Shown here: one piece after another, positions 1 to 9,168 of the stretch
Position numbering within the stretch: the first letter of the stretch is position 1
Layout of the letters: each line of letters begins with the position of its first letter
From: Taklimakanibacter sp050251035
GTDB lineage: Bacteria > Pseudomonadota > Alphaproteobacteria > Rhizobiales > Aestuariivirgaceae
Length of the DNA: 64,000 nt
Direction of reading: 5' to 3'
NCBI GenBank assembly: GCA_050251035.1
Contig: JBFWNN010000017.1
Coordinates: forward strand, 1-64,000
Made by a program: the position numbers and the translations under genes
The notes under the pieces: generated by a model
The model's database searches: none
What the model saw: only the letters and a program-made list of their open reading frames with translations
Told to the model about the DNA's origin: nothing

Positions 1-1260
1 GTAGAGACGCTCATCGTCGGCGCGGGCCAGGCCGGCGTCGCCATGAGCGAGCACCTGAGCAATTGCGGCGTGCCTCATCTCATTCTCGAGCGCCACCGCA
101 TCGCCGAACGCTGGCGCTCGGCGCGCTGGGACTCGCTGGTCGCCAACGGCCCCGCCTGGCATGACCGGTTTCCGGGCATGGAGTTTCCGGGCACCGACCC
201 CGACGCCTTTCCCGGCAAGGAAACCGTCGCCGACTACTTCGTCGCCTATGCGCAGAAGATCGGCGCGCCCATCCGCTGCGGCGTCGAGGTCAAGGAAGTG
301 CGCCGGAACACCGGCCGCCCCGGCTTCCGTGTCGAAACCTCGAAGGGCGTGATCGAGGCCGGCGCCGTCGTCGCCGCCACCGGACCCTTCCAGCGTCCCA
401 TCATGCCGGCCCTCGTTCCTGCCGATGCCGGCCCCATGCAGCTTCATTCCAATGCGTACCGCAATCCCGGCCAGCTGCCCCAAGGTGCGGTGCTGGTGGT
501 CGGCGCCGGCTCCTCGGGGGTGCAGATCGCGGACGAGCTCGTTCGCGCGGGCCGGCAAGTCTATCTGTCTGTCGGTCCGCATGATCGCCCGCCACGCGCC
601 TATCGCCAACGCGACTTCTGCTGGTGGCTGGGGGTCCTCGGCAAATGGGACGCCGAAACGCCGGGACCCGGCACCGAACATGTCACGATCGCGGTCAGCG
701 GCGCGCGCGGCGGCGAGACGATCGACTTCCGGCGCCTCGCCGCGCAGGGCATGACGCTCGTCGGCCGGACGGAGTCCTACAAGGAGGGCACGATGATCTT
801 CGCGCCCGACCTCAGGGACAATCTCGCGCGGGGCGACGCCAACTACATGGCGCTCCTGGACGAGGCCGACGCCTATGTGGCGCGCAACGGCCTCGATCTT
901 CCAAAAGATCCGGCGGCGCGCAGGATCGAGCCGGACCCGCCTTGCGTGACCGATCCCATTCTCACGCTCGACCTGGCCGAGGCCGGGATCACCTCGATCA
1001 TCTGGGCGACGGGCTATGCCGTCGATTACAGCTGGCTGAAGGTCGACGCCTTCGACGAGAAGGGCCGGCCGAAGCATCAGCGCGGCGTGTCGGCCGAGCC
1101 CGGGATCTATTTCCTGGGGTTGCCCTGGCAGTCGCGCCGGGGGTCGAGCTTCATCTGGGGCGTCTGGCATGACGCCAAGCATCTGGCCGACCGCATCTCC
1201 ACGCAGCGCAAATATCTGGCGTACCATGCCGGCGCGGCGGCGACCGCTTCCGGTTCTTAG
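1..1260 (+). CDS. Flavin-containing monooxygenase / FAD-dependent oxidoreductase, 5' truncated
   Basis: The reading frame is open from base 1, so the start codon lies outside the window. The first visible residues already form the FAD-binding loop (LIVGAGQAG). A second Rossmann loop (VVGAGSSG) sits about 165 residues later, and an ATGY motif follows near the C-terminus, the arrangement of FMO/CzcO-type NAD(P)H oxidoreductases. The family oxygenates or oxidises small soft nucleophiles in the cytosol; the substrate cannot be read from sequence. It ends convergently with the next gene, the two stop codons overlapping by four bases (1257-1260). It is probably the end of a different operon entering from the left. 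Confidence 0.82.
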   Translation, partial: VETLIVGAGQAGVAMSEHLSNCGVPHLILERHRIAERWRSARWDSLVANGPAWHDRFPGMEFPGTDPDAFPGKETVADYFVAYAQKIGAPIRCGVEVKEVRRNTGRPGFRVETSKGVIEAGAVVAATGPFQRPIMPALVPADAGPMQLHSNAYRNPGQLPQGAVLVVGAGSSGVQIADELVRAGRQVYLSVGPHDRPPRAYRQRDFCWWLGVLGKWDAETPGPGTEHVTIAVSGARGGETIDFRRLAAQGMTLVGRTESYKEGTMIFAPDLRDNLARGDANYMALLDEADAYVARNGLDLPKDPAARRIEPDPPCVTDPILTLDLAEAGITSIIWATGYAVDYSWLKVDAFDEKGRPKHQRGVSAEPGIYFLGLPWQSRRGSSFIWGVWHDAKHLADRISTQRKYLAYHAGAAATASGS

Positions 1261-2015
1261 TGGAAATAAATACCGCCGCACACATTGAGGGACTGGCCGG
1301 TGATGAAGGCCGATTCGTCCGACGCGAAGAAGCGGACCGGTCCCACAATATCCTCCGGGCGGCCCAGACGCTTCAGCGCCGCGACATTTTCCCAGTGACG
1401 GATGGCGTCCTCGCTGCCCAGATTGTTCTTGCCCATCTCGGTCAGGATGATGCCGGGGCAGATGGCGTTGACGGTGATCCCGTCCATGCCCACTTCCTGG
1501 GCCAGCACGCGAGTCAAGGTGATGACCGTCGCCTTGGTTGCGGCATAATGGCCCTGGGTCGCGACGCCCTGCCGCCCGGCAATGGAGGCGATGTTGACGA
1601 TGCGCCCGGAATTACGCGCGCGCATCTGCGGCAGCACCGCCTGGCAGACCAGCAGCACGCCCCTGGCATTCACGTCGAAATGGCGGTCCCAGCTGTCGAC
1701 GGTCAGATCCTGAAGCAGTGACGGAACCAGGATGCCGGCATTGTTGACGAGAATATCGATCCGTCCCGCCGCGCCCAGGATCGCGTCGACCGCCTTATGC
1801 ACGCTCTCGGGGCTCGCCACATCCATGGCGCCGACATAGGCCCGCCGGCCCTTCGCCTCGATGTCGCGGGCGACCTCCGCCAGCAGGGACGCCTGCGACG
1901 GCAGATCCACGATGGCGACGTCACAGCCCATCTCGGCCAGGCCGACCGCGATGGCGCGGCCGATGCCGCGGCTGGCGCCGGTGACCAGCGCCACTTTCGT
2001 CACTTCGTCCGTCAT
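1257..2015 (-). CDS. SDR-family NAD(P)-dependent oxidoreductase
   Basis: Classical short-chain dehydrogenase of 252 residues. The cofactor loop GASRGIG is at residues 13-19, NNAG at 91-94, the catalytic Ser near 144 and YxxxK at Y157/K161. The ATG at 2015 is preceded by GGAG six bases upstream; an in-frame TTG at 2030 overlapping the kinase stop is less likely. It is the last gene of a minus-strand sugar operon, twelve bases after the PfkB kinase. By context it oxidises or reduces a sugar, polyol or aldehyde intermediate of that pathway. The family assignment is secure; the substrate is inferred only from neighbours. Confidence 0.87.
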   Translation of the reverse strand: MTDEVTKVALVTGASRGIGRAIAVGLAEMGCDVAIVDLPSQASLLAEVARDIEAKGRRAYVGAMDVASPESVHKAVDAILGAAGRIDILVNNAGILVPSLLQDLTVDSWDRHFDVNARGVLLVCQAVLPQMRARNSGRIVNIASIAGRQGVATQGHYAATKATVITLTRVLAQEVGMDGITVNAICPGIILTEMGKNNLGSEDAIRHWENVAALKRLGRPEDIVGPVRFFASDESAFITGQSLNVCGGIYFH

Positions 2016-2026
2016 CCTCTTCTCCG

Positions 2027-2974
2027 TCAAGTCCGCCTGATAGGGAGGCTGTTCATCGCCGCCATGGTATCGTCGAAAGACACGAGCTTGCCGACCGAGC
2101 CCAGTCCCATGGCGACTTTGGCGGCGACCGCATTGGCGAAGCGCGCCGCGAAGCCCAGGTCCCAGCCCTTGATGATGCCGGTGATGATGCCGGCGGTGAA
2201 GCTGTCGCCGCAGCCGGTCGTGTCCGACACCTTTATGTCGAAGGCCGGAACATGGAAGTCCGCGCCCGTCTCCGGCGAGACGAACACGCCGTCCGCCGCC
2301 AGCGTGATGACGCAGTTCTTCACCCCCTTGCCCTTGAAGAAGCGCGCCACGGCGGCGGGCTCCTCCACGCCCGCCATCTCGCGGGCCTCATCGATGCTCG
2401 GCACGAAATAATCGATATAGGGAAGGCACGGCGTCACCAGCGCGATCGTCTCCGGATTGGCCTGGATGAGGTCGAAAGTGGTGATGCGGCCCAACGCCTT
2501 CGCCTCCTTGAGCAGACGGACCGTCGGCGCGCCGTCGAAGGCCTTGAGCAGGCCGGTGCCGCCCATATGGACGACGCGCGCGTCGAGGGCCGAGTCGAGG
2601 TCTTCCGGGGCGAGCGCGAAGACGGCGGCGGTGCCCGGCACATGTAAGGCCGGCCGCTCGCCATTAGGCCGCACGGGGAGGATGGTGGCGGAGGTCGGCA
2701 CGCCCTGGGCGCGGCGGACCAGCCCGCAGTCGATGCCGAACTTTTCCATCTTGGCGACCATGAAGTCACCCATGTCGTCATCGCCGACCGTGGTGACGGC
2801 GCGGGTCCTGAGACCCAATAGCGCACAGTCGACCGCGGTCCCGCCGGCAGTGCCGGCGACGGTCATGGCGATCTCCTCGATGAAGTCGGCCCGCCCGCCG
2901 GGCGGTATGCGGGTCACCGGGCGGCCGAGAATATCGAGCACGTAAAAGCCGATCGAACTCACATCGAAGGTCAT
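2027..2974 (-). CDS. PfkB-family carbohydrate kinase
   Basis: A 315-residue ribokinase-fold protein, the normal family size. The C-terminal PfkB signature DTTGCGDSFTAG lies at residues 251-262, with the catalytic base Asp at about 257 in the anion-hole loop. The N-terminal substrate region contains the di-glycine stretch GTAGGTAVD near 41-49. It would phosphorylate a sugar or ketose with ATP in the cytosol. The gene has a good ribosome site (GGAG five bases before ATG) and is followed closely by an SDR. Together with the class II aldolase at 7657-8340 it suggests a phosphorylate-then-cleave route. The exact sugar is unknown. Confidence 0.88.
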   Translation of the reverse strand: MTFDVSSIGFYVLDILGRPVTRIPPGGRADFIEEIAMTVAGTAGGTAVDCALLGLRTRAVTTVGDDDMGDFMVAKMEKFGIDCGLVRRAQGVPTSATILPVRPNGERPALHVPGTAAVFALAPEDLDSALDARVVHMGGTGLLKAFDGAPTVRLLKEAKALGRITTFDLIQANPETIALVTPCLPYIDYFVPSIDEAREMAGVEEPAAVARFFKGKGVKNCVITLAADGVFVSPETGADFHVPAFDIKVSDTTGCGDSFTAGIITGIIKGWDLGFAARFANAVAAKVAMGLGSVGKLVSFDDTMAAMNSLPIRRT

Positions 2975-2993
2975 CTCATCTCCGCGAATGGGG

Positions 2994-3980
2994 TCAGTTC
3001 AGGTGACGGCGCAGGCCGAAGCTCACGGCCAGCACCAGGAAGACCAGCACGCCGACGCCGACCTGCTGCCAATAGAAGTTCCAGCCGATGAGCAGCAGGC
3101 CGTTCTTCACCACCGCGAGCAGGACGACGCCCAGCAAGGTGCCGAGGACGGACGGACGGCGTTCGCGGCTGAGCGTCGTGCCGATGAAGGTCGCGCCGAT
3201 CGCATCGAGCAGGAACGCATTGCCGGAGAGCGGCACATAGGACTTGACCGTGGCCGACAGGATGATCCCGGTGATCCCGGCGAGCAAGGCGCAGCCGATA
3301 TAGACCCAGGATATGTGCCTGGCGACGCGAAGGCCGGAATACCAGGCGACGCCCGGCTGGACGCCGAGCGCCAGGACATAGCGTCCGAACATCGAGCGAT
3401 GCAGCGCCACATAGACGGCCACGATGCACAGGATGAGGATGATGACCGGCGTCGGAACGCCGGCAAGCGAAGTGCGGGCGATGAGGTTGAACTGCTCGGC
3501 GGGGTAGCCCGACGTCATGTAGATCGGCAATCCACCGCCGGTCGAGAGCTGCTGGGTGCTCTGGCCGATGAACAGGACGCCGAGCGTCGCCAGGAAGGGG
3601 CTGATCTTGAGGCGCGTCACCAGGATGCTGTTGAGCGCGCCGACGGCAACAGCGGCGGTGAGGCCGAGGGCGACGCCGGCCGGTCCGGCGAAGCCCGCCG
3701 CCAGCAGCATGACGAGGACCATGCTCGCCATGTCGACGGCGACGCCGACCGAAAGATCGATGCCACCCGACGACACAACGAGCGTCATGCCGAGCGCCAC
3801 GATCGCCAGCATCACGACGTTGTTGACGAGGACGTTGTAGAGGTTGGCGAAGGTCAGGAAGGTCGGCGTCGACAGCGAGAAGAAGACCACCACCGCGAGA
3901 AAGGCGATAATCACGCTGTAGCTCGCGGCGAAGCCTGCGAGACGGGAGAACGTGTCGGACCGGGACAAGGACTTCTCCAT
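2994..3980 (-). CDS. Ribose/xylose-type ABC transporter permease (RbsC family)
   Basis: Hydrophobic protein of 328 residues with about eight to ten membrane segments and the RbsC-family core around SSGGIDLSVG and the cytoplasmic coupling loop. Two ATGs are possible: the one at 3986 forms an ATGA overlap with the upstream permease but is only one base from the AGGAGG. The ATG at 3980 has ideal seven-base spacing, so I chose it. It pairs with the next permease to form the inner-membrane channel of a sugar importer with the ATPase at 4981-6495 and the binding protein at 6564-7574. Confidence 0.87.
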   Translation of the reverse strand: MEKSLSRSDTFSRLAGFAASYSVIIAFLAVVVFFSLSTPTFLTFANLYNVLVNNVVMLAIVALGMTLVVSSGGIDLSVGVAVDMASMVLVMLLAAGFAGPAGVALGLTAAVAVGALNSILVTRLKISPFLATLGVLFIGQSTQQLSTGGGLPIYMTSGYPAEQFNLIARTSLAGVPTPVIILILCIVAVYVALHRSMFGRYVLALGVQPGVAWYSGLRVARHISWVYIGCALLAGITGIILSATVKSYVPLSGNAFLLDAIGATFIGTTLSRERRPSVLGTLLGVVLLAVVKNGLLLIGWNFYWQQVGVGVLVFLVLAVSFGLRRHLN

Positions 3981-3982
3981 CG

Positions 3983-4984
3983 TCATGCCTCCTGGCCGCG
4001 CGCAAAGGAGGTCGCGGCCACGACGAGAAGAATGAGGGCGCCCTGCACGCCATTGACCCAATAGCTCGAGACGTTGAGCAACTGGAAGCCGTTGGACAGG
4101 AAGCCGATGAAGAGCACGCTGAGCAGCGTGCCGCCGACCGTCGGCACGAAACGCCGGGAGAACACCGTGCCGAGAAGGGCTGCGGCGAGGATCGACAGCA
4201 GCATCTCGTTGGCGCCGGGCGTGCTGGCGCTGAGGCGCGAGACGGTGAGCACGGCGGCGACCGCCGCGCACAGGCCGGCAAAGACATAGGTGAGCGACAC
4301 ATAGCGCCGGACGCTGACGCCCGCGGCGCGGGCCGCCTCGGGATGGCCGCCGACGGCATAGAGCCTGAGGCCCATGCCGGTCGCGTGGACCGCCACCGCC
4401 ATGAGGCCCGAGAACAGGATCAGGAACCAGGCGAGCGCCGAGATGTCGAGGAACCGGCCGGTCATGAGGAAGGTCAGCAGCGGCGAGGTTGCCGGCACCA
4501 CCGTGTTCTCGGTCAGCGTCAGCTCGGCGCCGCCGGCGACATTCATGACGGCAAGCGTGGCGAGGAGCGGCAGGATGCCGAGCGCCACGACCGCCAGCGC
4601 ATTGAGAGCACCGACGCCTGCCCCGACGAGAAGCACCGCCGCGACGGCCGCGGGATCGGAATATCCCGCCTTCAGGAGGCTCGCATAGATGGCGGCGCAC
4701 AGACCCATATTGGCCGCCATCGACAGATCGATGCCGCCTTCGGTGATGTTCGAGCCGCCGCCGATGATGACGATCGCCATGCCGAAGGCCAGGACGCCCA
4801 GGATCGCCGATTGCTCGACCACGTTGAAGATGTTGAAGGGCGAGGTGAAGCCCGGCGCGAAGGCGATGAAATAGGTGATCACGGCGATGAAGGCGCCGAG
4901 CGCGCCCAGCCGCACGGCGAAGGTTGCGATGCGGCGGGAGGCAGCGCCCGCAGCGTCCGGTGACGAGGCCGACAGCGCGGTCAT
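3983..4984 (-). CDS. Ribose/xylose-type ABC transporter permease (RbsC family)
   Basis: Second membrane subunit of the same sugar importer, 333 residues, multiple transmembrane segments, and the family motif region around EGGIDLSMAAN. Its start overlaps the stop of the ATPase gene in an ATGA arrangement (4981-4984), implying translational coupling. GGAGG lies just upstream of the ATG. Two non-identical permeases in one operon usually form a heterodimeric channel. The family is clear; substrate specificity is not readable. Confidence 0.87.
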   Translation of the reverse strand: MTALSASSPDAAGAASRRIATFAVRLGALGAFIAVITYFIAFAPGFTSPFNIFNVVEQSAILGVLAFGMAIVIIGGGSNITEGGIDLSMAANMGLCAAIYASLLKAGYSDPAAVAAVLLVGAGVGALNALAVVALGILPLLATLAVMNVAGGAELTLTENTVVPATSPLLTFLMTGRFLDISALAWFLILFSGLMAVAVHATGMGLRLYAVGGHPEAARAAGVSVRRYVSLTYVFAGLCAAVAAVLTVSRLSASTPGANEMLLSILAAALLGTVFSRRFVPTVGGTLLSVLFIGFLSNGFQLLNVSSYWVNGVQGALILLVVAATSFARGQEA

Positions 4985-6495
4985 GCGGCCTCCCTGCCGG
5001 AGGGCTGCGACGCGCCGGACGAGGCCGCGAGCAAGCGGTCGCTGTCGAGCCTTTCGCCTGAGAATTCACCGGCGAGCGCGCCGCGATAGACCACCAGAAC
5101 CCGGTCGCACATGCCGGTGAGCTCGAGGAGGTCGGATGACAGCATCAGGATGGCGGCCCCGCCTTCGGCCAGGCGGTTCAGCAGGTTGTAGATCTCGACC
5201 TTGGCGGCGATGTCCACCGCCACGGTCGGCTCATCCAGCACATAGACGCGCGACTGGCAGCTCAGCCATTTGGCGATCGACACCTTCTGCTGATTGCCGC
5301 CCGACAGCTGGCGCACGAGAACGTCCTTGCCGGGCGTCTTGATCGTGAGCTCGCGGATGAGCGCATCCACTGCGCGGCCCTCCTTTGTCCTGTCGACCAG
5401 GCCGTTGCGGCTGTAGCGGCCAAGACTCGCAAGACTGATATTCTCGCGCACCGTCAGGTCGAGCGCTATGCCATGGGCGCGCCGGTCCTCGGGCAGAAGG
5501 GCGAGGCCAGCGGCCACCGCGTCATAGGGCGCGGACGGACGCACGGGCTTGCCTTCGACGGCGATCGAGCCGGCATCCGCGGTCGCGAGACCGAACAGGC
5601 AATTGACGATGTCCTTGGCGCCCGAACCCAGAAGCCCGGTGAGGCCGACGATCTCGCCTTGGCGGACAGTGAAGCTGACGTCGGCGAACCGGCCGGTGAG
5701 GCCCAGCCGCGCGACTTCCAGCACCGGCGCGCCGATCGCGGCATTACGTTGCGGGAACATGGCGCCGACATCGCGCGCGATCATCATGGCGATGATCTTG
5801 TCGATGGAGGTCTCGGCGGGACGGACGGTCCCGACATTGGCGCCGTTGCGCATCACGGTCACGACGTCGCAGAGGTGGTCGATCTCCTGCATGTAATGCG
5901 AGATGAAGATGATGGCGATGCCCTCGGCCTTGAGGCGGCGCAGCACGGCGAACAGGCTGTCGACCTCGGTCTTGACCAGCGACGCCGTGGGCTCGTCGAG
6001 CACCAGCACGGCGGCCTTCTGCGCCAAGGCCCGGGTGATCTGCACGATCTTCTGCTGGGCCGTCGTCAAGTCCTTGATCAGGGCGCCGGCCGGAAGCTCG
6101 ATGCCGAAATATGTCTTCAGGAGCTCATTGGCGCGCGCCGCCATGCGCCGGCGACTGATGAAGGGCCCGCGGCCGATCTCGTGGCGCAGGAAGACGGCTT
6201 CGCCCACCGTCGCGGTAGGCACCAGAAGCCGGTCCTGGTGAATGAAATGGATCCCGAGCTTCTCGACCGCGGCCGGCGTCAGGCGCCCGGCCGGATGCCC
6301 GCCGATCTCGATCGTTCCCGCATCCGGCGTGACGATGCCGGCCAGCACCTTGATGATCGTCGACTTGCCCGCGCCGTTCTGGCCGACCAGCCCGTGAATG
6401 GTTCCGGGCATGACTTCGAGATCGGCGGCCACCAGCGCCTTGACGGGGCCAAAGGCCTTTGAGATGCCCTTCATACGCAAAGACGGTGTCGTCAT
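4981..6495 (-). CDS. Sugar ABC transporter ATP-binding protein, duplicated (RbsA/XylG type)
   Basis: A 504-residue double nucleotide-binding protein, standard size for RbsA/MglA/XylG. The first half has Walker A GQNGAGKST near residue 38 and a Walker B ending in VLDEPTASL. Its signature motif is degenerate (LTTAQQK rather than LSGGQ). The second half carries a regular signature LSGGNQQKVSIAKWL and a YVLDEPTVAVD Walker B, but its Walker A is the usual weak form (GLLGSGAKD). This asymmetry is typical of the family. It energises uptake through the two following permeases. GGAAGG precedes the ATG by seven bases. Confidence 0.9.
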   Translation of the reverse strand: MTTPSLRMKGISKAFGPVKALVAADLEVMPGTIHGLVGQNGAGKSTIIKVLAGIVTPDAGTIEIGGHPAGRLTPAAVEKLGIHFIHQDRLLVPTATVGEAVFLRHEIGRGPFISRRRMAARANELLKTYFGIELPAGALIKDLTTAQQKIVQITRALAQKAAVLVLDEPTASLVKTEVDSLFAVLRRLKAEGIAIIFISHYMQEIDHLCDVVTVMRNGANVGTVRPAETSIDKIIAMMIARDVGAMFPQRNAAIGAPVLEVARLGLTGRFADVSFTVRQGEIVGLTGLLGSGAKDIVNCLFGLATADAGSIAVEGKPVRPSAPYDAVAAGLALLPEDRRAHGIALDLTVRENISLASLGRYSRNGLVDRTKEGRAVDALIRELTIKTPGKDVLVRQLSGGNQQKVSIAKWLSCQSRVYVLDEPTVAVDIAAKVEIYNLLNRLAEGGAAILMLSSDLLELTGMCDRVLVVYRGALAGEFSGERLDSDRLLAASSGASQPSGREAA

Positions 6496-6522
6496 GGACC
6501 GGCCTTCCGAAACGTGGGAGCA

Positions 6523-6549
6523 GGATCGCCGCCAAGCGAGCGGCGATCC
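6523..6549 (-). promoter_or_regulatory. Intercistronic hairpin after the sugar-binding-protein gene
   Basis: Perfect inverted repeat with ten-base arms (GGATCGCCGC and GCGGCGATCC) and a seven-base loop, lying between the stop of the binding-protein gene (6564) and the start of the ATPase gene (6495). It has no T-run, so it is not a classic terminator. Its place fits a 3'-end stabiliser or partial attenuator that lets the binding protein be made in excess of the membrane subunits, as known for malE-malF. Confidence 0.6.
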
Positions 6550-6563
6550 CGCCAGCTCTGCGT

Positions 6564-7574
6564 TTACTTCGCGCCCGCCGCCTCGGCGGCATCAAGGAAG
6601 GGCTTGCCCTTCTCGGCGGCGTTCTCCTTGTTGATGAGAACCGCCGGCACCATGGTGAAGGGCGGCACCACCTGGCCAGCCAGATGCTTGGCGACATTCT
6701 GGACGGCCGTCCTGCCGATCTCATAGGGCTGCTGGGCGGCCACGGCGGCGGCCGTCGATTTCGGGTCCATGACCATCTTGATCACTTCCGGGCTGCCGTC
6801 GATGCCGTAGGTCCTGACCTCGGTGCGACCGGCCGCTTCCGCCGCCTGCGATGCGCCGATCTGCGGCACGTCCCAGCAGGCCCAGACCGCCTTGACCGAA
6901 TCCTTCTCCGGCATCTTGGTCAGCATGTCGGTGACGTCCGAATAGGCCTTCTGGACCGTGTTCGGGATCACGTCGCGCAGCTCCGGCTCGATGATCTTGA
7001 CCTCCGGGAATGAAGTCAGCACATATTTGAGCTGATCATAGCGGATCTTGCAGACCGGCACGCTGTAGAAGCCGTTGAACACCAGCACATTGCCCTTGCC
7101 GCCCATGTCGGCCACCATCTGCAGCGCGATCTCGGCGCCGATATTGTAGTTGTTCGACGTGGTGTTGTTCAAAGCGTGCGGCGTCACGGTGTCGACCGTG
7201 AACAGCGGAATGCCCGCCTCCTTGATCTTCTGCAGCCACGGATTGAGAACCTCGATATTGCCGAGCACCTCGACCACGGCATCGGGCTTCTGGGCCAGGA
7301 GCGTCTGCAGATGCGCGATCTGCTGCTGGTCCTTGCGGCCGGCATCGAGGGCGATGGCTTCGCCGCCCAGCTTCTGGATTTCCTCGGTGATGCCCCTGAA
7401 GGCCATCAGGTCCCAATAGTGATCGGTGCCGACGATCGACACGCCGATCTTCTTGCCCTTGAGCGAAAGCTCTTCCGCCCGGGCATCGCCCGCCGTGTAG
7501 GCGACGCCCAGCAAGGCGCATGCGGCGACCGCCAGCTTCAGCATGGTCCGGCCGCGCCCAAACAATTCCTTCAT
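6564..7574 (-). CDS. Periplasmic sugar-binding protein of ABC transporter (RbsB-like, PBP type I)
   Basis: A 336-residue secreted protein. The start at 7574 has AGGGAGGA six to seven bases upstream and is followed by a signal peptide (basic start MKELFGRGRTMLK, hydrophobic core, cleavage near DARAEE). The mature part begins with the LKGKKIGVSIVGTDHYWDL pattern of ribose-type binding proteins. It captures a sugar or sugar derivative in the periplasm. It is the first transport gene of the operon, followed by a strong hairpin and then the ATPase and permease genes. Upstream are an aldolase and an SDR in the same orientation. Confidence 0.88.
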   Translation of the reverse strand: MKELFGRGRTMLKLAVAACALLGVAYTAGDARAEELSLKGKKIGVSIVGTDHYWDLMAFRGITEEIQKLGGEAIALDAGRKDQQQIAHLQTLLAQKPDAVVEVLGNIEVLNPWLQKIKEAGIPLFTVDTVTPHALNNTTSNNYNIGAEIALQMVADMGGKGNVLVFNGFYSVPVCKIRYDQLKYVLTSFPEVKIIEPELRDVIPNTVQKAYSDVTDMLTKMPEKDSVKAVWACWDVPQIGASQAAEAAGRTEVRTYGIDGSPEVIKMVMDPKSTAAAVAAQQPYEIGRTAVQNVAKHLAGQVVPPFTMVPAVLINKENAAEKGKPFLDAAEAAGAK

Positions 7575-7656
7575 CGATAGTCCTCCCTTTTGCGGTTTCA
7601 TGTCCCCTTCTGCGGGACAGCATGCCGCGCTTTGACGCGGCAATCTCGAATGCGGA

Positions 7657-8340
7657 TCAGGCCGCGGCGGTCGTCTCCTTGGCGCCGTAGCCCGCTGCGG
7701 CGATGCGGTTGATGACGTTCTGGATTTCGTCCTCCGACAAAAGCGGCACCTTCCCGAGCTGCAGGCAGCCATGATACTGGCGCGCCAGGGTCTCGACCTC
7801 GACGGCGAGCCACATGGCCTTGTCCAGTGTCTTGCCGCAGGCGATCAGGCCGTGATGCTGGAGCAGGCAGGCCAGCCGCCCGTCCAGCGCCTGGACCGCG
7901 TTCGCCGACAGCTCGGCGGTGCCGAAGGTCGCATAGGGCGCGCAGCGGATGGTGCTGCCGCCCGCGACCGCGATCATGTAGTGGAGCGGCGGGATGTCGT
8001 GGCCCATGATGGCGATCGTCGTGCAATAGAGCGGATGGGCGTGCACGACGGCATTCACGTCGGGACGCGCCTTCAATATGTCGAGATGGAAGCGCCATTC
8101 GCTCGACGGCCGCAGCGGCCCTTCCCAGGTGCCGTCCCAGCGCATGAACACGATGTCGTCCGGCTTCAGCGACTTGTAGGGAACGCTCGTCGGCGTCAGC
8201 AGCAGGCCCTCGCCATGGCGCAGGCTGATATTGCCGGAGGTGCCCTGATTGATGCCCACGGCGTTCATCTCGAGGCAGGCCTCTATGATCGACTGTCTCT
8301 TCCGGCGCTCGTCACTGCTCATCGGTCTCTGCTTCTCCAT
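7657..8340 (-). CDS. Class II aldolase/adducin-family protein (L-fuculose-phosphate aldolase type)
   Basis: A 227-residue protein with family landmarks in order: QGTSGNIS substrate loop near 34-41, the acidic residue in SSEWRFH near 79-85, the zinc pair in VVHAHP near 98-103, and the third His in LLQHHGLIACG. This is the complete Zn2+-dependent aldolase (or epimerase/decarboxylase) site. It probably cleaves the phosphorylated product of the PfkB kinase into a triose phosphate and an aldehyde. The start is seven bases downstream of the preceding SDR stop, with GGTGA as a modest ribosome site; an internal ATG at 8322 is the alternative. Confidence 0.87.
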   Translation of the reverse strand: MEKQRPMSSDERRKRQSIIEACLEMNAVGINQGTSGNISLRHGEGLLLTPTSVPYKSLKPDDIVFMRWDGTWEGPLRPSSEWRFHLDILKARPDVNAVVHAHPLYCTTIAIMGHDIPPLHYMIAVAGGSTIRCAPYATFGTAELSANAVQALDGRLACLLQHHGLIACGKTLDKAMWLAVEVETLARQYHGCLQLGKVPLLSEDEIQNVINRIAAAGYGAKETTAAA

Positions 8341-8347
8341 GTCGGTG

Positions 8348-9124
8348 TCACCACGCCGTATATCCGCCGTCGATCGAAAGGATGGACCCGGTGATGTATG
8401 AGGATGCGGCGGAGGCCAGGAACAGGGCGGCGGCGGCGATCTCCGAAGGCTCGCCGCAGCGGCCCATGGGCGTCATGTCCAGCCACACATTGAACAGCTC
8501 CGGCCGTTCACGCATCTTGAGCGTCATGTCGGTCGCGACATAGCCGGGCGCCAGGGCATTCACGCGCACGCCGGATTTCGCCCATTCGGCGCCGAGCGCC
8601 TTGGTCAGCTGATGGACCGCGCCTTTGCTCGCCATGTAGGACGGCGCCGTCTGCGGGCGGTTGACGATGAGGCCCGACATCGATCCGAGATTGACGATGC
8701 TGCCCTTGCGGCGCGCCACCATGTGGCGGCCGAAGGCCCGGCAGCACCAGAATGTGCCGTTCACATTCACGTCCATGACCAGGCGCCATTCGTCGTCGGG
8801 CGTATCGAGGCCACCGTTCAGCCGGGCGATGCCGGCGCTGTTGACGAGGACGTCGACGGCGCCGAACTCTTCGCTCAGCCGGTCGGCCATCGCCGTGACG
8901 GCGGCGGGGTCGGTAACGTCGAGGCGGCGAACGGCGCCCACCGCGACGCCCGCGTCGCGCAAGGCTGCCTCGGCCTGCGTCAGGCTGTCTTCGTCACGAT
9001 CGAGAAGGATGATGGTCGAGCCGCAGACGGCCAAGGCGCGTGCCGTCTCGAGCCCGATGCCGCTCGCTCCGCCGGTGACGACCGAAACGGTGTCCGTCAT
9101 GTCGAGCAGGTCGCGATATCCCAC
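8348..9124 (-). CDS. SDR-family oxidoreductase, first gene of sugar operon (GTG start)
   Basis: Classical SDR of 258 residues: cofactor loop TGGASGIG at about 17-24, NSAG at 95-98, catalytic Ser near 148, Y163-x3-K167, and a C-terminal SILSIDGGYTA typical of polyol and 3-oxoacyl-type members. The start is decided by GGGAGGA five to seven bases before GTG 9124. An upstream in-frame ATG at 9169 falls inside the predicted -10 box and so before the transcript start. As promoter-proximal gene it probably performs the first oxidation of the imported polyol or sugar. Confidence 0.86.
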   Translation of the reverse strand: MGYRDLLDMTDTVSVVTGGASGIGLETARALAVCGSTIILLDRDEDSLTQAEAALRDAGVAVGAVRRLDVTDPAAVTAMADRLSEEFGAVDVLVNSAGIARLNGGLDTPDDEWRLVMDVNVNGTFWCCRAFGRHMVARRKGSIVNLGSMSGLIVNRPQTAPSYMASKGAVHQLTKALGAEWAKSGVRVNALAPGYVATDMTLKMRERPELFNVWLDMTPMGRCGEPSEIAAAALFLASAASSYITGSILSIDGGYTAW

Positions 9125-9168
9125 GCAGTCCTCCCACCGGCCTGCCGTTCCCCGGCGGCTTCCACTCA

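Noticed and set aside
2994..5069. 691-codon minus-strand frame covering two permease genes
   Set aside because: Its first half is an out-of-frame shadow of the upstream permease; the real gene in this frame starts at 3980 with AGGAGG. Similar read-through frames at 25656-27920, 47604-48512 and 51380-53143 were trimmed to their real genes.
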